Source of the DNA: a virus
DNA length: 64,000 nucleotides
Virus record (IMG/VR): IMGVR_UViG_3300047157_000098
Span: 1-64,000 of that record
Direction: 5' to 3' (one strand)
The notes under the pieces were generated by a model. The model searched no databases. It was not told the origin of the DNA and saw only the letters and a program-made list of their open reading frames with translations. A program made the position numbers and the translations under genes. Below are positions 10,214-19,223 of this stretch, one piece after another; positions within the stretch are counted from its first letter, which is position 1; each line of letters starts with the position of its first letter.

Positions 10214-11464
10214 TTAGTTAAACTTGTTTTTATTCATTCTAACTCTAAGCCTACTAGTATCATCTCCGCTAACTACTTTATAAGTGGTACCACCTTGCTT
10301 AACTTTAGTATGTCCTTGTCTAGGTGTCATATCAACATTCTTTGACTTAGAAATACTTTCTTTTAAAGCATCAGCTTTACCTTGATTGTAAAAGTGATTA
10401 GCTATAGCATCGGGATTCATTGCTGTAAATAAAGATTTATGATAACCCGCAGCGTCTGACATTTCATTATTTTTGTTCAAAAACTTTTTGACAAAATTAG
10501 ATATATCCCCTTGGGTGTTTTTAACCTCTTCAGCATTTTTTACGTTATATCTGTATCTTTTTTCTCCGACATTATATTCAAAACCTTTGAAATTGTCATT
10601 AAAAACCTTACCGGTTTCTTTTTTAAATACATCTATTTGACGCGCCTCAACCTTTTTGACATCAGCTTGCTCTTTGTTATATCTATTAAAAAATTCTACA
10701 GCTTTCTTTTGCTCAGGCGCTAACCTGCTTCCAGCTTTAATTTCCTCATAGTATTTAGACTTTAGCCCGTCTAAGTGGCTTTTAGCGTTCGCAACTTGCT
10801 CTTTCAACGCTAGTTTTTTTCTTTTAATATCTCTATCCTCATCTGTTTCTTCGTCATAAGAAAACTGATCTTCCATTAAGAAGTCAATTTCATCACTAGA
10901 TAAGTGAGGTTTTGTGTTTTGGTAGTATTCCTTTAGTAGTTGATTTTCATCTAACGATGTATAATCAGTATTTAACCGAACGTAGTCTTGCAGTGAACCA
11001 CCAGTCTCGTTCATGAACTCTACCACTTTTTGTATGTTTTCTGGTAAAGGGTCTCCTGTAGCCTCAGCTTCAGCAACAGCTTCTTCAACTTCTTCAGTTA
11101 ATTCTTCTGTTTTTTCTTCAACCTCTTCATCCGTTATCTCTTCTAAAACAGGAGTAACATTTACCTCTGTTTTTTCTTCAGGGGTAACATCTTCCCTTAT
11201 TTCTTCAACAACAGGTTCTTCCTCTTGTTTTTTCTTACTTAAGTCAACTTTTATAACGTCACTTTTTTCTTCAGTGATTTTATTTTTCTGTTCGTCTAAG
11301 TTTACTTTGATGACCTCTGGCTCGTCTTTAACCAATTGTTTAGGTCTTTTTTTCATTTTAACAGGCTCATTAACTACCTCTTCAGTTTTAGCCTCAGCTG
11401 GAGGAGGAGTAGACGGTAAGTCTGCTTTAACAGAATCTAACGATTCTTTGCTTTCATTTTCCAT
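10214..11464 (-). CDS. Acidic scaffold-like head assembly protein
   Basis: A 416-residue, highly charged protein. Residues 1-150 are almost only Glu, Lys, Val, Thr and Pro (many EE, EV and TEE runs) and should be disordered. The rest is helical with coiled-coil character (LKEQVANAKSHLDGLKSKYYEEI) and a basic C-terminus. Acidic, helical, low-complexity proteins encoded between portal and major capsid are usually internal scaffolds, and the basic C-terminus could bind the capsid inner face. No protease domain is seen. Function rests on composition and position. Confidence 0.6.
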   Translation of the reverse strand: MENESKESLDSVKADLPSTPPPAEAKTEEVVNEPVKMKKRPKQLVKDEPEVIKVNLDEQKNKITEEKSDVIKVDLSKKKQEEEPVVEEIREDVTPEEKTEVNVTPVLEEITDEEVEEKTEELTEEVEEAVAEAEATGDPLPENIQKVVEFMNETGGSLQDYVRLNTDYTSLDENQLLKEYYQNTKPHLSSDEIDFLMEDQFSYDEETDEDRDIKRKKLALKEQVANAKSHLDGLKSKYYEEIKAGSRLAPEQKKAVEFFNRYNKEQADVKKVEARQIDVFKKETGKVFNDNFKGFEYNVGEKRYRYNVKNAEEVKNTQGDISNFVKKFLNKNNEMSDAAGYHKSLFTAMNPDAIANHFYNQGKADALKESISKSKNVDMTPRQGHTKVKQGGTTYKVVSGDDTSRLRVRMNKNKFN

Positions 11465-11491
11465 AATATAATATAATTAAATAATTAAACA

Positions 11492-13921
11492 TTATCTAGG
11501 CTCAAAAGCGCCTAGATCAAAACCACCACCTAGTGTGTCATTGCCTTTAGATTCAAAGTTTTTAGGTGGTGCGTCTTTTGCCCTTTGATCTATTAATTCA
11601 GATTGTTGAGATGCTTGCATTTTAGTACGATCATCTTTACGATCTTCTTTTTGTGTTTCTTTTGCTTTAACAGCATCAAGCTCCATTTTCTTTAACTGCA
11701 TGTTAAGTTGGAACTCATGATCCATTAATTGCTTTTTTATCATAGCTTCAGCTTGTAATCTTTGTTGTTCCATTTCAGATTTAGCTTGTTCTAATTGTAT
11801 TTTACTTTGAGTTAAGGCTTGTTCTTTTTGAACTTCTGCTTGAGCAGCTACTTGTTGAGCTTGAGCATTTGCCTGTGACTGAGCTTGTATGTTCTCTTGC
11901 TGCATCTCTTGATCTCTCTTGAGCTTTTCTCTTCTTCTAACCTTAAGCAATTGGTTTGCTAATTTAACGTTCTTAATCTCCCTTAAGTCAATAGCATCAG
12001 TTAACTCTATTAATTGTTGTTGTAAAGCCTGCTGTATATTGTTTTCAAGCATTGCTCTTTCTTCTTCATCAGGTTGTAGATTTATAAATATACCAAAGTC
12101 ATACAAATGTAGATTCTTCATTTCATCTAAAGTCGCTACATTGTGAGTTCCTATACTCTGTATAAACGCGTCTCTTGTTGGTGAATATTCTATAATATCA
12201 GATATTCTTAATGATAAAGCCTCAGCCATCTCAGCTGTTATAAATAAACCAGCTTGCAATATATGTCTTGTTGCTACGTTTGAATTTGCAGCTGCAAGTT
12301 TTTGTACACCAACTAAAGCTTTCGCGTCCGGCGTGCTAGCATCTCTTGCTTCATTTAGACCGGTCACATCTCTGATCATTTGTAAATAATAGTTATATGT
12401 CTGAATTAGTGATTGCATTTTTGCACCACCATTCCCAGATTGAATTTCCTGTATAGGAACTTTTCCTGGGTTCATATCACCATCAGAAGTCATTGATCTA
12501 CCTATTATAGATCCCGTCTGAAAGAACATATTTAATGCTTCTTGAGGATTATAATTTGTACCGTTACCTAAATCTATTTCAGCAAGACCGTCAGCATCTA
12601 AATATATGCCGTCAGGTACCATTCGCGAAAGGACTTGTTGGAGTTTTAAGTGTGTTAATTGTATCATGTCAGCAAAACCAGTTATTCTACCAACTAATGA
12701 TTCTATTTTACCTTTATACATACGTGGCGCTACAATACTATAGTTCATTTTAACTTTAGTAAAATCGCTTTTAGGTCTCATCATATTTTTAGCAAGTTCC
12801 CACTTAAGTAGTTTTTCACTACCTAGTACAAGAGCTCCTTCATATAAAACCTCTATAGATCTTGACATTTTACCATATCTAGCTTCCAACATAGCGTCTT
12901 CAGCTGGGTTAAATGTATCATCTTTTATTATAACCTTGCTAGCACCAGTAGCAGTTTCTTTTACTTTGTAAACCTCGTTGGCGTATGTTTTATAATTAAA
13001 ATATAAAACTTCAACTTGGTTCTTGTCAGCAGATTCAGAGTGGCCCATATCTTTATTATAGTAACCCTTTTTTAATCTGCTTTGAGAAGTTAATTCTTCT
13101 AAGTCTCCTTGCTTTAAATGAGGAAACTGTTTCATCAACTCGTTAACTGGTATCGTTTTAACTTCACCTACATAATATATGTCATCAAAATAAGGTGACT
13201 CAGTATGAGAATATACTAAGTTAGCTGGATCAACGTACTCTACCGTAACACCTCTAGATGTATCAAAAGTACATTTAGCTGCTCCAATACCTAGAACAGC
13301 TATATCGTAGTAAAATCTTTTCTTAGTTAATTCATATCTATTACCTTCAAACAATGTGTTGATTGCTTGTTCCTCAGCTAACTCAACAGCTTGCTTATAA
13401 TTTAACTGCATGTGTAAAGCTAGTTCCTCTTCTGAATCAGGTAGTTTATCTGGTTGATTAGCAAATAAATTAACACCAAAAGCTTCTTCAGCAAACTGAT
13501 TAAGTTCTTTTGTTTTAAGGTCTCTAATAATACCTTCCATGTATTTGGTTCTCTTACTAACTCCGTATGGGTCTTGAGAGAATGCTTTTACATCGTATGT
13601 TCTTTCAGCAATACCATTAACAACTATATCAACAAATTTAGGTATAATAGGTACAGGTGTCCAGTCTAAGTTGAGATAAGATAAGTCACCGTTAATAGAT
13701 AATTCATTTTTATACTTCTGAATAGATTGCTCTCCTCTAGCATACAGTCTTAATTTATGAAAACTATTTTGATGACTAGAAAATCTATAACCACTGTTAT
13801 CACGCTTAAACCACTCGTCTTCTATTGCTCTAGCAACTTTAAGACCGTATTCAATCGTAGCTTTCTCTTTATCGCTTGCGACTTGACTAGGGAAAAAACC
13901 TTTTGAAAATGAATTAGCCAT
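11492..13921 (-). CDS. Portal protein
   Basis: An 809-residue protein between terminase and scaffold genes, the classical portal position. The core has mixed helical and beta character. The C-terminal 170 residues are an Ala/Gln/Glu/Lys coiled coil (NIQAQSQANAQAQQ and following), as in the barrel extension of large portals of podoviruses and crAss-like phages. An ISDIIEYSPTRDAF segment precedes it. The portal forms the 12-fold ring through which DNA enters and to which the terminase docks. Its stop codon lies 27 bases from the scaffold ATG and its start 4 bases from the terminase stop. Confidence 0.8.
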   Translation of the reverse strand: MANSFSKGFFPSQVASDKEKATIEYGLKVARAIEDEWFKRDNSGYRFSSHQNSFHKLRLYARGEQSIQKYKNELSINGDLSYLNLDWTPVPIIPKFVDIVVNGIAERTYDVKAFSQDPYGVSKRTKYMEGIIRDLKTKELNQFAEEAFGVNLFANQPDKLPDSEEELALHMQLNYKQAVELAEEQAINTLFEGNRYELTKKRFYYDIAVLGIGAAKCTFDTSRGVTVEYVDPANLVYSHTESPYFDDIYYVGEVKTIPVNELMKQFPHLKQGDLEELTSQSRLKKGYYNKDMGHSESADKNQVEVLYFNYKTYANEVYKVKETATGASKVIIKDDTFNPAEDAMLEARYGKMSRSIEVLYEGALVLGSEKLLKWELAKNMMRPKSDFTKVKMNYSIVAPRMYKGKIESLVGRITGFADMIQLTHLKLQQVLSRMVPDGIYLDADGLAEIDLGNGTNYNPQEALNMFFQTGSIIGRSMTSDGDMNPGKVPIQEIQSGNGGAKMQSLIQTYNYYLQMIRDVTGLNEARDASTPDAKALVGVQKLAAANSNVATRHILQAGLFITAEMAEALSLRISDIIEYSPTRDAFIQSIGTHNVATLDEMKNLHLYDFGIFINLQPDEEERAMLENNIQQALQQQLIELTDAIDLREIKNVKLANQLLKVRRREKLKRDQEMQQENIQAQSQANAQAQQVAAQAEVQKEQALTQSKIQLEQAKSEMEQQRLQAEAMIKKQLMDHEFQLNMQLKKMELDAVKAKETQKEDRKDDRTKMQASQQSELIDQRAKDAPPKNFESKGNDTLGGGFDLGAFEPR

Positions 13922-13925
13922 ATTA

Positions 13926-16136
13926 TTATTGTATTAATTTTGAATGCATACCTTTTTGTTTATATTTAGCAATGCTTATGTTTAGTTTTTGTTTTTCTAT
14001 TTTAGCGTTAGGATTATATAAATGTCTATTACAAGCCATAACAGCTAAACCACTACTAATAGCAGCATCAAAAGCTGTTCTTTTATTTATGTCAAATTTA
14101 GCCCAATCTTGTAGTGTTTCTGTAAAATACATGTCACCATAAACTCCTTCACCTTTGTGACCAACGTGATTTTGTATATACATTTCAATAGCAGCTGCGT
14201 GAGCTTGTTTTATATCTTCACTAGAGTTTGGTATACCACCGACTTCTCTTTCTGCTACAGATAACTTATTCCATACTTTATCTGGTCTGTTCATGCTGTA
14301 ACCTCTATAACCTCTTCTTCTTAAATAGTATAAAAGCCTAGGTTTGTTATTCTCAGCGAGTAAAGGCATACCGTAAAAAACCAAAGCCATAAGTACATCT
14401 TCAAAAAATATATCAGCGGTTTGTGGTCTAGCTATATATTCTAGGAAAAATGAGTTAGGTGGACAGTTTTCCATAGAGAACTTTGTCAAACCATGTAAAG
14501 CACCTTTTGATCCTTTACCATCTACAGTACCTGATATATCATAAGAGTCACATCCAAAAGCTCCCATATGTTCATTACCCGGATATTTTCTATTACCCTT
14601 ATTTGTGATATTATTTTGAAGGTGTCTAGGTGGAACCCAACTGACTTTAAACCTACCATTAGGATCTGGATAAAAGATCACCTCACTATCCTTCACGCCG
14701 TTAGTCCACTGAAAATTACCAGTTGTTAAACTGTTAGATGATCCGGTACCTTCGTTATAATCTATTTGCTCGTATATTTTAGCTAAATTAAATATACTGT
14801 TTTTTGTTTCGTCTCTGAAAGCATGTTCTTCAGTTCTTGGAAATTGACGATAAAACTCATTAAGAGCATCACCATCATTTTTTAATCCATCAGCCTCATT
14901 ATTCCAGTGTTCAATGATTCCGATGTCGATTGGTTCATTAAACGGGCCAACAGTTTCTGTTTCAGGTGTGTCGAAGACAGGCATCCCAAAAGAATCAATG
15001 AATCCCTCGTAATTCCATTCCATAGGAATGAACAAACTATATAGTCCTGAGCTTGTTTGTCCATTGCGATTTCGCTTGGTGACATCTGATGCATTGTATA
15101 GTTTTTTAAAATTATCTCCTCCTTTATCTAAAGCGTTTGATGTTGATCCCATCATACACTTACCTATTACTCTACTACCTAATCTAAGGGTGGTTTTCGT
15201 AACACGCCAGTTGTTGAGGATGTTGTTCGGCCTTTCCCATTTACCCGATTCATCGTGGACGAGGAGTTTAAGTTTCTCCCCATCATAGGAGTTATCACCG
15301 GTGTTTTTCCAATCGATCGTTGTATCGAGTCCCTGTAAGGCTTCGGGCTTGTCGGTACTTGTAATGTTCCGTCTCGTAAGCTTGGACGCGGGTACTCTAT
15401 ATGCAAGTTCGGTTTTGGGACGGTCCATTCCGTCCTGTATCGGTTTAAAAAAGAACGGATAATTGACCGATATTGGGACGACTTTATCTGTGAACATTTT
15501 CTTAGCGTCGGGCCCAGATTTGGACAATATACCGAATCGTGAATCGGAACTAATAGTTGCTGAATTAACCACCTCTCCTGATGCCATAAATGAAAATCCC
15601 GATCTACGGTTTTTAAGATAGCACATTCCATAACTCCTCTTGTCTGCTTTACAAGCTTCCCAGAATATAAAGAATAATCTGTTTGCTTCCCTAAAGTCTG
15701 GCTGCCCAACATCAATCTTGGACCACTGCAAGTACATGTAATGAGTACCAGTAATGTAAGTAGGGACATCTTTATTATAAAACCAAAAACCTTCTTCTCT
15801 TCTTTTAAACTCATTCTCTATATAGTCTATATATTTTTTTTTGAAATCATCTGGGTACTGTTTCCAATCAAAAATAGTTTTAATTCTTTTTAGCTCTACA
15901 GGTTGGTCAGTGTATTCCCAGGTGTTCTTGCTAAACTTATATGTGTCACTTTTTTTAGGTAAAGCTATTCTAAGGTTTTGGATCTCGTATACTTCACCTA
16001 TTTGACCAGTTTTAGATATAACAATTAAATCATGTTCCTTATTATATCCATATTGCCACTTTTTAGATTTATTTAATCTACTTATGGTATTTTTTTTAAT
16101 AGGTTCTATAACCTTATATAGAGTCTGCTCGTACAT
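13926..16136 (-). CDS. terL: Large terminase subunit
   Basis: A 736-residue packaging motor. A degenerate Walker-A-like segment (LKNRRSGFSF) lies near residue 175. A clear Walker B, KLLVHDESG, with the catalytic acid pair lies near residue 290. A C-terminal RNase-H-type nuclease is suggested by GCDSYDISGTVDG near residue 525. The gene directly precedes portal and follows a small helical protein that could be the small subunit. A stretch coding for roughly residues 199-318 is much richer in G+C than the flanks (see separate entry). The start ATG at 16136 overlaps the upstream stop codon by one base. Confidence 0.85.
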   Translation of the reverse strand: MYEQTLYKVIEPIKKNTISRLNKSKKWQYGYNKEHDLIVISKTGQIGEVYEIQNLRIALPKKSDTYKFSKNTWEYTDQPVELKRIKTIFDWKQYPDDFKKKYIDYIENEFKRREEGFWFYNKDVPTYITGTHYMYLQWSKIDVGQPDFREANRLFFIFWEACKADKRSYGMCYLKNRRSGFSFMASGEVVNSATISSDSRFGILSKSGPDAKKMFTDKVVPISVNYPFFFKPIQDGMDRPKTELAYRVPASKLTRRNITSTDKPEALQGLDTTIDWKNTGDNSYDGEKLKLLVHDESGKWERPNNILNNWRVTKTTLRLGSRVIGKCMMGSTSNALDKGGDNFKKLYNASDVTKRNRNGQTSSGLYSLFIPMEWNYEGFIDSFGMPVFDTPETETVGPFNEPIDIGIIEHWNNEADGLKNDGDALNEFYRQFPRTEEHAFRDETKNSIFNLAKIYEQIDYNEGTGSSNSLTTGNFQWTNGVKDSEVIFYPDPNGRFKVSWVPPRHLQNNITNKGNRKYPGNEHMGAFGCDSYDISGTVDGKGSKGALHGLTKFSMENCPPNSFFLEYIARPQTADIFFEDVLMALVFYGMPLLAENNKPRLLYYLRRRGYRGYSMNRPDKVWNKLSVAEREVGGIPNSSEDIKQAHAAAIEMYIQNHVGHKGEGVYGDMYFTETLQDWAKFDINKRTAFDAAISSGLAVMACNRHLYNPNAKIEKQKLNISIAKYKQKGMHSKLIQ
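15180..15540 (-). other. G+C-rich patch inside terL
   Basis: Counting by hand, 166 of the 360 bases at 15181-15540 are G or C (46%). Two sample lines of the same gene, 14041-14100 and 15841-15900, have 18 and 17 of 60 (about 29%). The reading frame stays intact, and CGG, CGT and CCG codons appear where flanks use AGA and CCA. The patch covers the Walker B part of the ATPase. A gene-conversion event from a higher-G+C relative is the simplest reading; a chimeric assembly is the alternative. Confidence 0.6.
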
Positions 16137-16411
16137 TACTTAGATCTTCTTTCGGCAAAACCAGAAAAAGTTTCTTCTTTTTTCTCCTCCACAACTTTTC
16201 CATTCAACATATTCTCTTCTTCTTGTATTCTATTTAGAATTTCAAAAGCATCAAATATAGCTAGCTTTTTAGTTGCTGCTGCGTTTTTTAATCTATCAGC
16301 AGTTATGTCATCACCTGAATCTACAATAGCTTCTTTTGCTACTTTAATAAGTTCTTCAACCGCTTTGTGTCCAGCTTGGATTATACTCTTCTTCGTTTCC
16401 TTGATATTCAT
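16136..16411 (-). CDS. Small helical protein, candidate small terminase
   Basis: A 91-residue protein that is nearly all helix (KAVEELIKVAKEAIVDSG, then RLKNAAATKKLAIFDAFEIL), with an acidic-basic tail. It overlaps terL by one base. Size, helical content and position upstream of the large subunit match a small terminase, but I find no clear HTH DNA-binding motif, so this is only a candidate. It overlaps the upstream GroES-like gene by 56 bases. Confidence 0.5.
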   Translation of the reverse strand: MNIKETKKSIIQAGHKAVEELIKVAKEAIVDSGDDITADRLKNAAATKKLAIFDAFEILNRIQEEENMLNGKVVEEKKEETFSGFAERRSK

Positions 16412-16961
16412 ATTTCATTGTAATTGATTTGCTAAATATTCTATATAATCTTTCTTCGTCTAAAATACATTCATATTCTGTATTAGGTTTGAAACCAACT
16501 AAATCGCCTTGCTTTAAACCGGCTTTAATAAGATTACTATCAGCATATTTAAGAACCCCTATCAAAGGTTGTTCTTTGTCAATGTTATAAATATCATTAG
16601 ATTTAATTGGCTTTACAAAACAATAAGTTTCTAAAGCGTTCCAAACACCGTTTCTTTTGTAAGCAAAGACTTGATCCCAGTGTACAAAGTACATGTCTTC
16701 TTTATAGAAGCTTTTGCTGTTTTTTTCTACACCCCTAACGTCTTTCCATCTCCTAAACACGTTGTGATGAACTAAAACTTCATCTCCAACTTTAACTTCA
16801 GTCTTAGGACCGCTGGGTATAGCCGTAACTACAGCTCTTTTACTAACGTATCTGTGGTTGTAGTTATCTGTATTAAGTATAAGATCAGCTCCTTCTATAC
16901 TTCTAGTATTGGTATATCTGGATTTTAATGGTCTTATTATAAAATTATTAACTCCTTGCAT
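16356..16961 (-). CDS. GroES-like (Cpn10-fold) protein, long form
   Basis: A 201-residue protein. It starts MQGVNNFIIRPL, close to the MQAVNYYIIVEK start of the 85-residue co-chaperonin at 35730-35987 and to the IRPLxDR opening of GroES. A VxAIPSGPKTEVKVGDEVLV segment then matches the GroES pattern of a short glycine turn followed by KVGDxV. An IEGADLIL segment sits where GroES has its mobile loop. The C-terminal 100 residues, with a second VGFK-type barrel strand (GLKQGDLVGFKPNTEY), may be a second degenerate barrel. It lies upstream of terminase, so it could assist capsid or terminase folding. Function is inferred. Confidence 0.5.
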   Translation of the reverse strand: MQGVNNFIIRPLKSRYTNTRSIEGADLILNTDNYNHRYVSKRAVVTAIPSGPKTEVKVGDEVLVHHNVFRRWKDVRGVEKNSKSFYKEDMYFVHWDQVFAYKRNGVWNALETYCFVKPIKSNDIYNIDKEQPLIGVLKYADSNLIKAGLKQGDLVGFKPNTEYECILDEERLYRIFSKSITMKYEYQGNEEEYNPSWTQSG

Positions 16962-17179
16962 TAGTATTCTAAATTGAATTCAATAGCTATAGCCATATTT
17001 TTATTAAAATCTTTCCAAGGTAAGACCTCGTCAGCTTTTTTAATATATATTCTATACTTGTCATCTTCTTCAATTATATCAGAAATAGTATGCCCTCCGT
17101 AGACCTCTTGGCCCACGGAGTAATGCATAGCTTCATTTTTATAATCTTTACCTATACTAATCTTTCGTATCAGATTCAT
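16961..17179 (-). CDS. Small conserved hypothetical protein
   Basis: A 72-residue protein with a GQEVYGGHTISDIIEEDDKYR segment that looks like a small beta-barrel domain. It overlaps the next gene by one base and the upstream coiled-coil gene by 23 bases, so translation is probably coupled. No family is recognised. Confidence 0.5.
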   Translation of the reverse strand: MNLIRKISIGKDYKNEAMHYSVGQEVYGGHTISDIIEEDDKYRIYIKKADEVLPWKDFNKNMAIAIEFNLEY

Positions 17180-17426
17180 CTTGACTAGGTATTTCAGAGA
17201 TTGTACCGTCTTGAATGTTTACAGATACTTTACCGTATTCTTCTTCAAGAGAGTCTTGCATAGCTTTTAACTTCATTTGGAAGTCTCCAATTGTAGCCAT
17301 CATACCAGCTTTTTGTGTCTCTATTTGACCAACTGACAATTGAGCATTGTTAATTTGCCCAACTAAGTCTTGTAAATCTTTTAATTGTTCGTCTGTGATT
17401 TTTAAATCGTTTGTCTTTTTTGCCAT
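17157..17426 (-). CDS. Small coiled-coil protein
   Basis: An 89-residue protein with a long central helix (ITDEQLKDLQDLVGQINNAQ to MQDSLEEEYG) and an acidic, disordered tail ending DESDTKD. Its leader is AATTAAATTAAATTATG-like. Heptad spacing suggests a dimer or trimer. Function is unknown; its place upstream of terminase and the GroES-like gene suggests a virion-assembly role. Confidence 0.5.
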   Translation of the reverse strand: MAKKTNDLKITDEQLKDLQDLVGQINNAQLSVGQIETQKAGMMATIGDFQMKLKAMQDSLEEEYGKVSVNIQDGTISEIPSQDESDTKD

Positions 17427-17457
17427 AATTTAATTTAATTTAATTGTTAATTTTTGT

Positions 17458-17827
17458 TACGCGTCTGTGTAATCCTTGTACTTTTCTTCTGCTTTTAAAG
17501 CTTGGTAAGCTTGTTTTACGTGGTTTTTTGCTGAAGCAGTTAGAGATCCATCAAAGTTAAAACTAAATGACATTATCTGACCGTTTGGGTCTAAGTCTCT
17601 AGTTTCTTGATCTTTAAATACCATCACTTCGCAATTACTACCGGAATGCTTTTAATCCAAACATCTTTATAAACAGGTTCTGCAAGTATATTACCATCTT
17701 CGTCGTAAACAGGTCTGTTTCAAGTTCTTTAGCCTGATGAATGAGAGTGATAACAAACGGAAGAAACCTGAAGGTAAGCATCGCTTATCGTTATACCTTT
17801 AAAATCGTATGATCCTTTTATTGCCAT
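17458..17827 (-). pseudogene. Frame-broken structural protein gene A
   Basis: The minus strand opens MAIKGSYDFKGITISDAYLQ from the ATG at 17827, then hits a stop. The rest of a coherent protein is found by changing frame at least three times: AKELET, then PVYDEDGNILAEPVYKD, then EVMVFKDQETRDLDPNGQ to the stop near 17458. The opening resembles a small structural protein common in marine phages (MAIKG..YKGITLNDAY). Indels of single bases explain all breaks. Sequence error or true decay cannot be told apart here. Confidence 0.55.
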
Positions 17828-17912
17828 TGTTTTGTTTTTTTAAATTGTTTTATCTTTTTATATTATTACACGCTTTATCATATTATTAAAGCGCTGTTGT
17901 CACTAACGTGTA

Positions 17913-18749
17913 TTACGGTGAACATATATTTATACTTGTCACAACACCGTTTAAATTTGAGAACGTATAATAAGCAAGACTTGTTCTTATATATCTATTT
18001 GTTTGAACTGTTGTACCACTAGAGTTAGTATACACTGTGTCACCTACTTGTGGTAAACTTGAGCTTCCATTATGCCAGTAATTTGTATTTATTGTCTGCG
18101 TCACATATAAACTTAACACCAGATTGCCCAGCGGAAGCAGAGAACTGTGTAACTGTTTGACAAGTGTTTACACTTGATACCGCACCGTTTGACCCTACTA
18201 TAATATATTGAGTTGCTGATATTCTATAATGTCCGGACGATAAATAAGGGTATGTACCACTATTCGATGAATAAGCAATATCCCCAACCGCGTATTAACG
18301 TAGCACTTCCATTGTGATAATAAGTTTGATTTTGGGTTGCACTACAAACTCCAGATACAGTGGATTGAACGCTAGAGCTACTAAAAGAACTTAAGCTACA
18401 AGTGTATAATTGTTTTACTTCTCCACTTCCACTATCAAACCTATATAAACCTGTGCCTCCTGAGTATGACCAGTTGCATTACCCTTCCATAAATTATTGC
18501 TAGGATTATATTCGTTATCTACCTGCTGCATCTGTATAAACAGTATCTCCTACTACAGGCGTAGAACCGCTTCCGTCGTGGTAATAAATTGAAGCATAAA
18601 AACTACCATCAAATATATAGTTACATGAATACGCTGCTGTTGCAGTTGTGCACACCGGAGTTAGTCATGTAGAAAGCAGGGCCAACTGGCGTACAGTCTT
18701 TATCGTAACCACGCCAGTCTGAAAATCTATATGGATAAGCTATAGGCAT
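17913..18749 (-). pseudogene. Frame-broken tail protein with repeated Cys/Tyr modules
   Basis: From the ATG at 18749 (MPIAYPYRFSDWRGYDKDC) the frame is lost soon after FYMTNS, but the protein can be followed through several one-base shifts to the stop at 17913. At least three copies of a module are visible, each with YYHDGS, YYHNGS or YWHNGS, then a PxVGDTVYT-type stretch and a Cys about 40 residues on. The modules look like a repeat domain of tail or fibre proteins. The longest intact piece is 68 residues (17913-18119). Confidence 0.55.
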
Positions 18750-18759
18750 AATTTAATTT

Positions 18760-19223
18760 TTAAGGGCATTGAGAACCGTTAGTAGTTACAACTCCAGATG
18801 AGCTTACGGAAATATTAGGACATTGACTTTGAAACTCCAAAAAATGTTCCTTGGCTCCATATCCAATACGAATGAGTTTGTGAAGCACCTGTCCAAGCTG
18901 TATATGATCCGCTTGCGTAAGTATATAAAACATCATTTGTTACTAAACCATTAATAGGGCTTCTTGTTGTGAAAACAGTTACGTTATATCCTGGCGTTGT
19001 TGCTGCGGTTAATGTTATTTGATGATAACCATCATGACTTATAGGATTTGGCGTACAGTCATCGTTTACCGTAGGGTAACTAACTGTAGATCCGTGAGAT
19101 TACCACCATTAACCATGTCGTATAAAGATATAACACCCATGCTTTGACTACCATTATAATCTCCGTGCTTTGCTTCTCTAGCCATCTTAAGCATAGACAT
19201 TTGTCCACTAGTAGGTATCGCCA
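18760..19223 (-). pseudogene. Frame-broken tail protein gene C
   Basis: Starts MAIPTSGQMSMLKMAREAKH at 19223 and changes frame after ISLYDMVNGGNLT; the second piece reads SHGSTVSYPTVNDDCTPNP to FFGVSK. A further shift restores SQCPNISVSSSGVVTTNG to the stop at 18760. The gene directly follows the 1536-residue fibre gene with no gap, and the N-terminal part resembles small tail proteins of related phages. Two indels are needed. Confidence 0.55.

Noticed and set aside
11013-11471. 152-residue plus-strand reading opposite the scaffold gene
   Set aside because: A Ser/Thr low-complexity shadow of the acidic Glu/Lys scaffold sequence; no leader or family.
15179-15814. 211-residue reading in another frame of terL
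   Set aside because: Overlaps the conserved terminase frame; its length comes from the G+C-rich patch lowering stop frequency.
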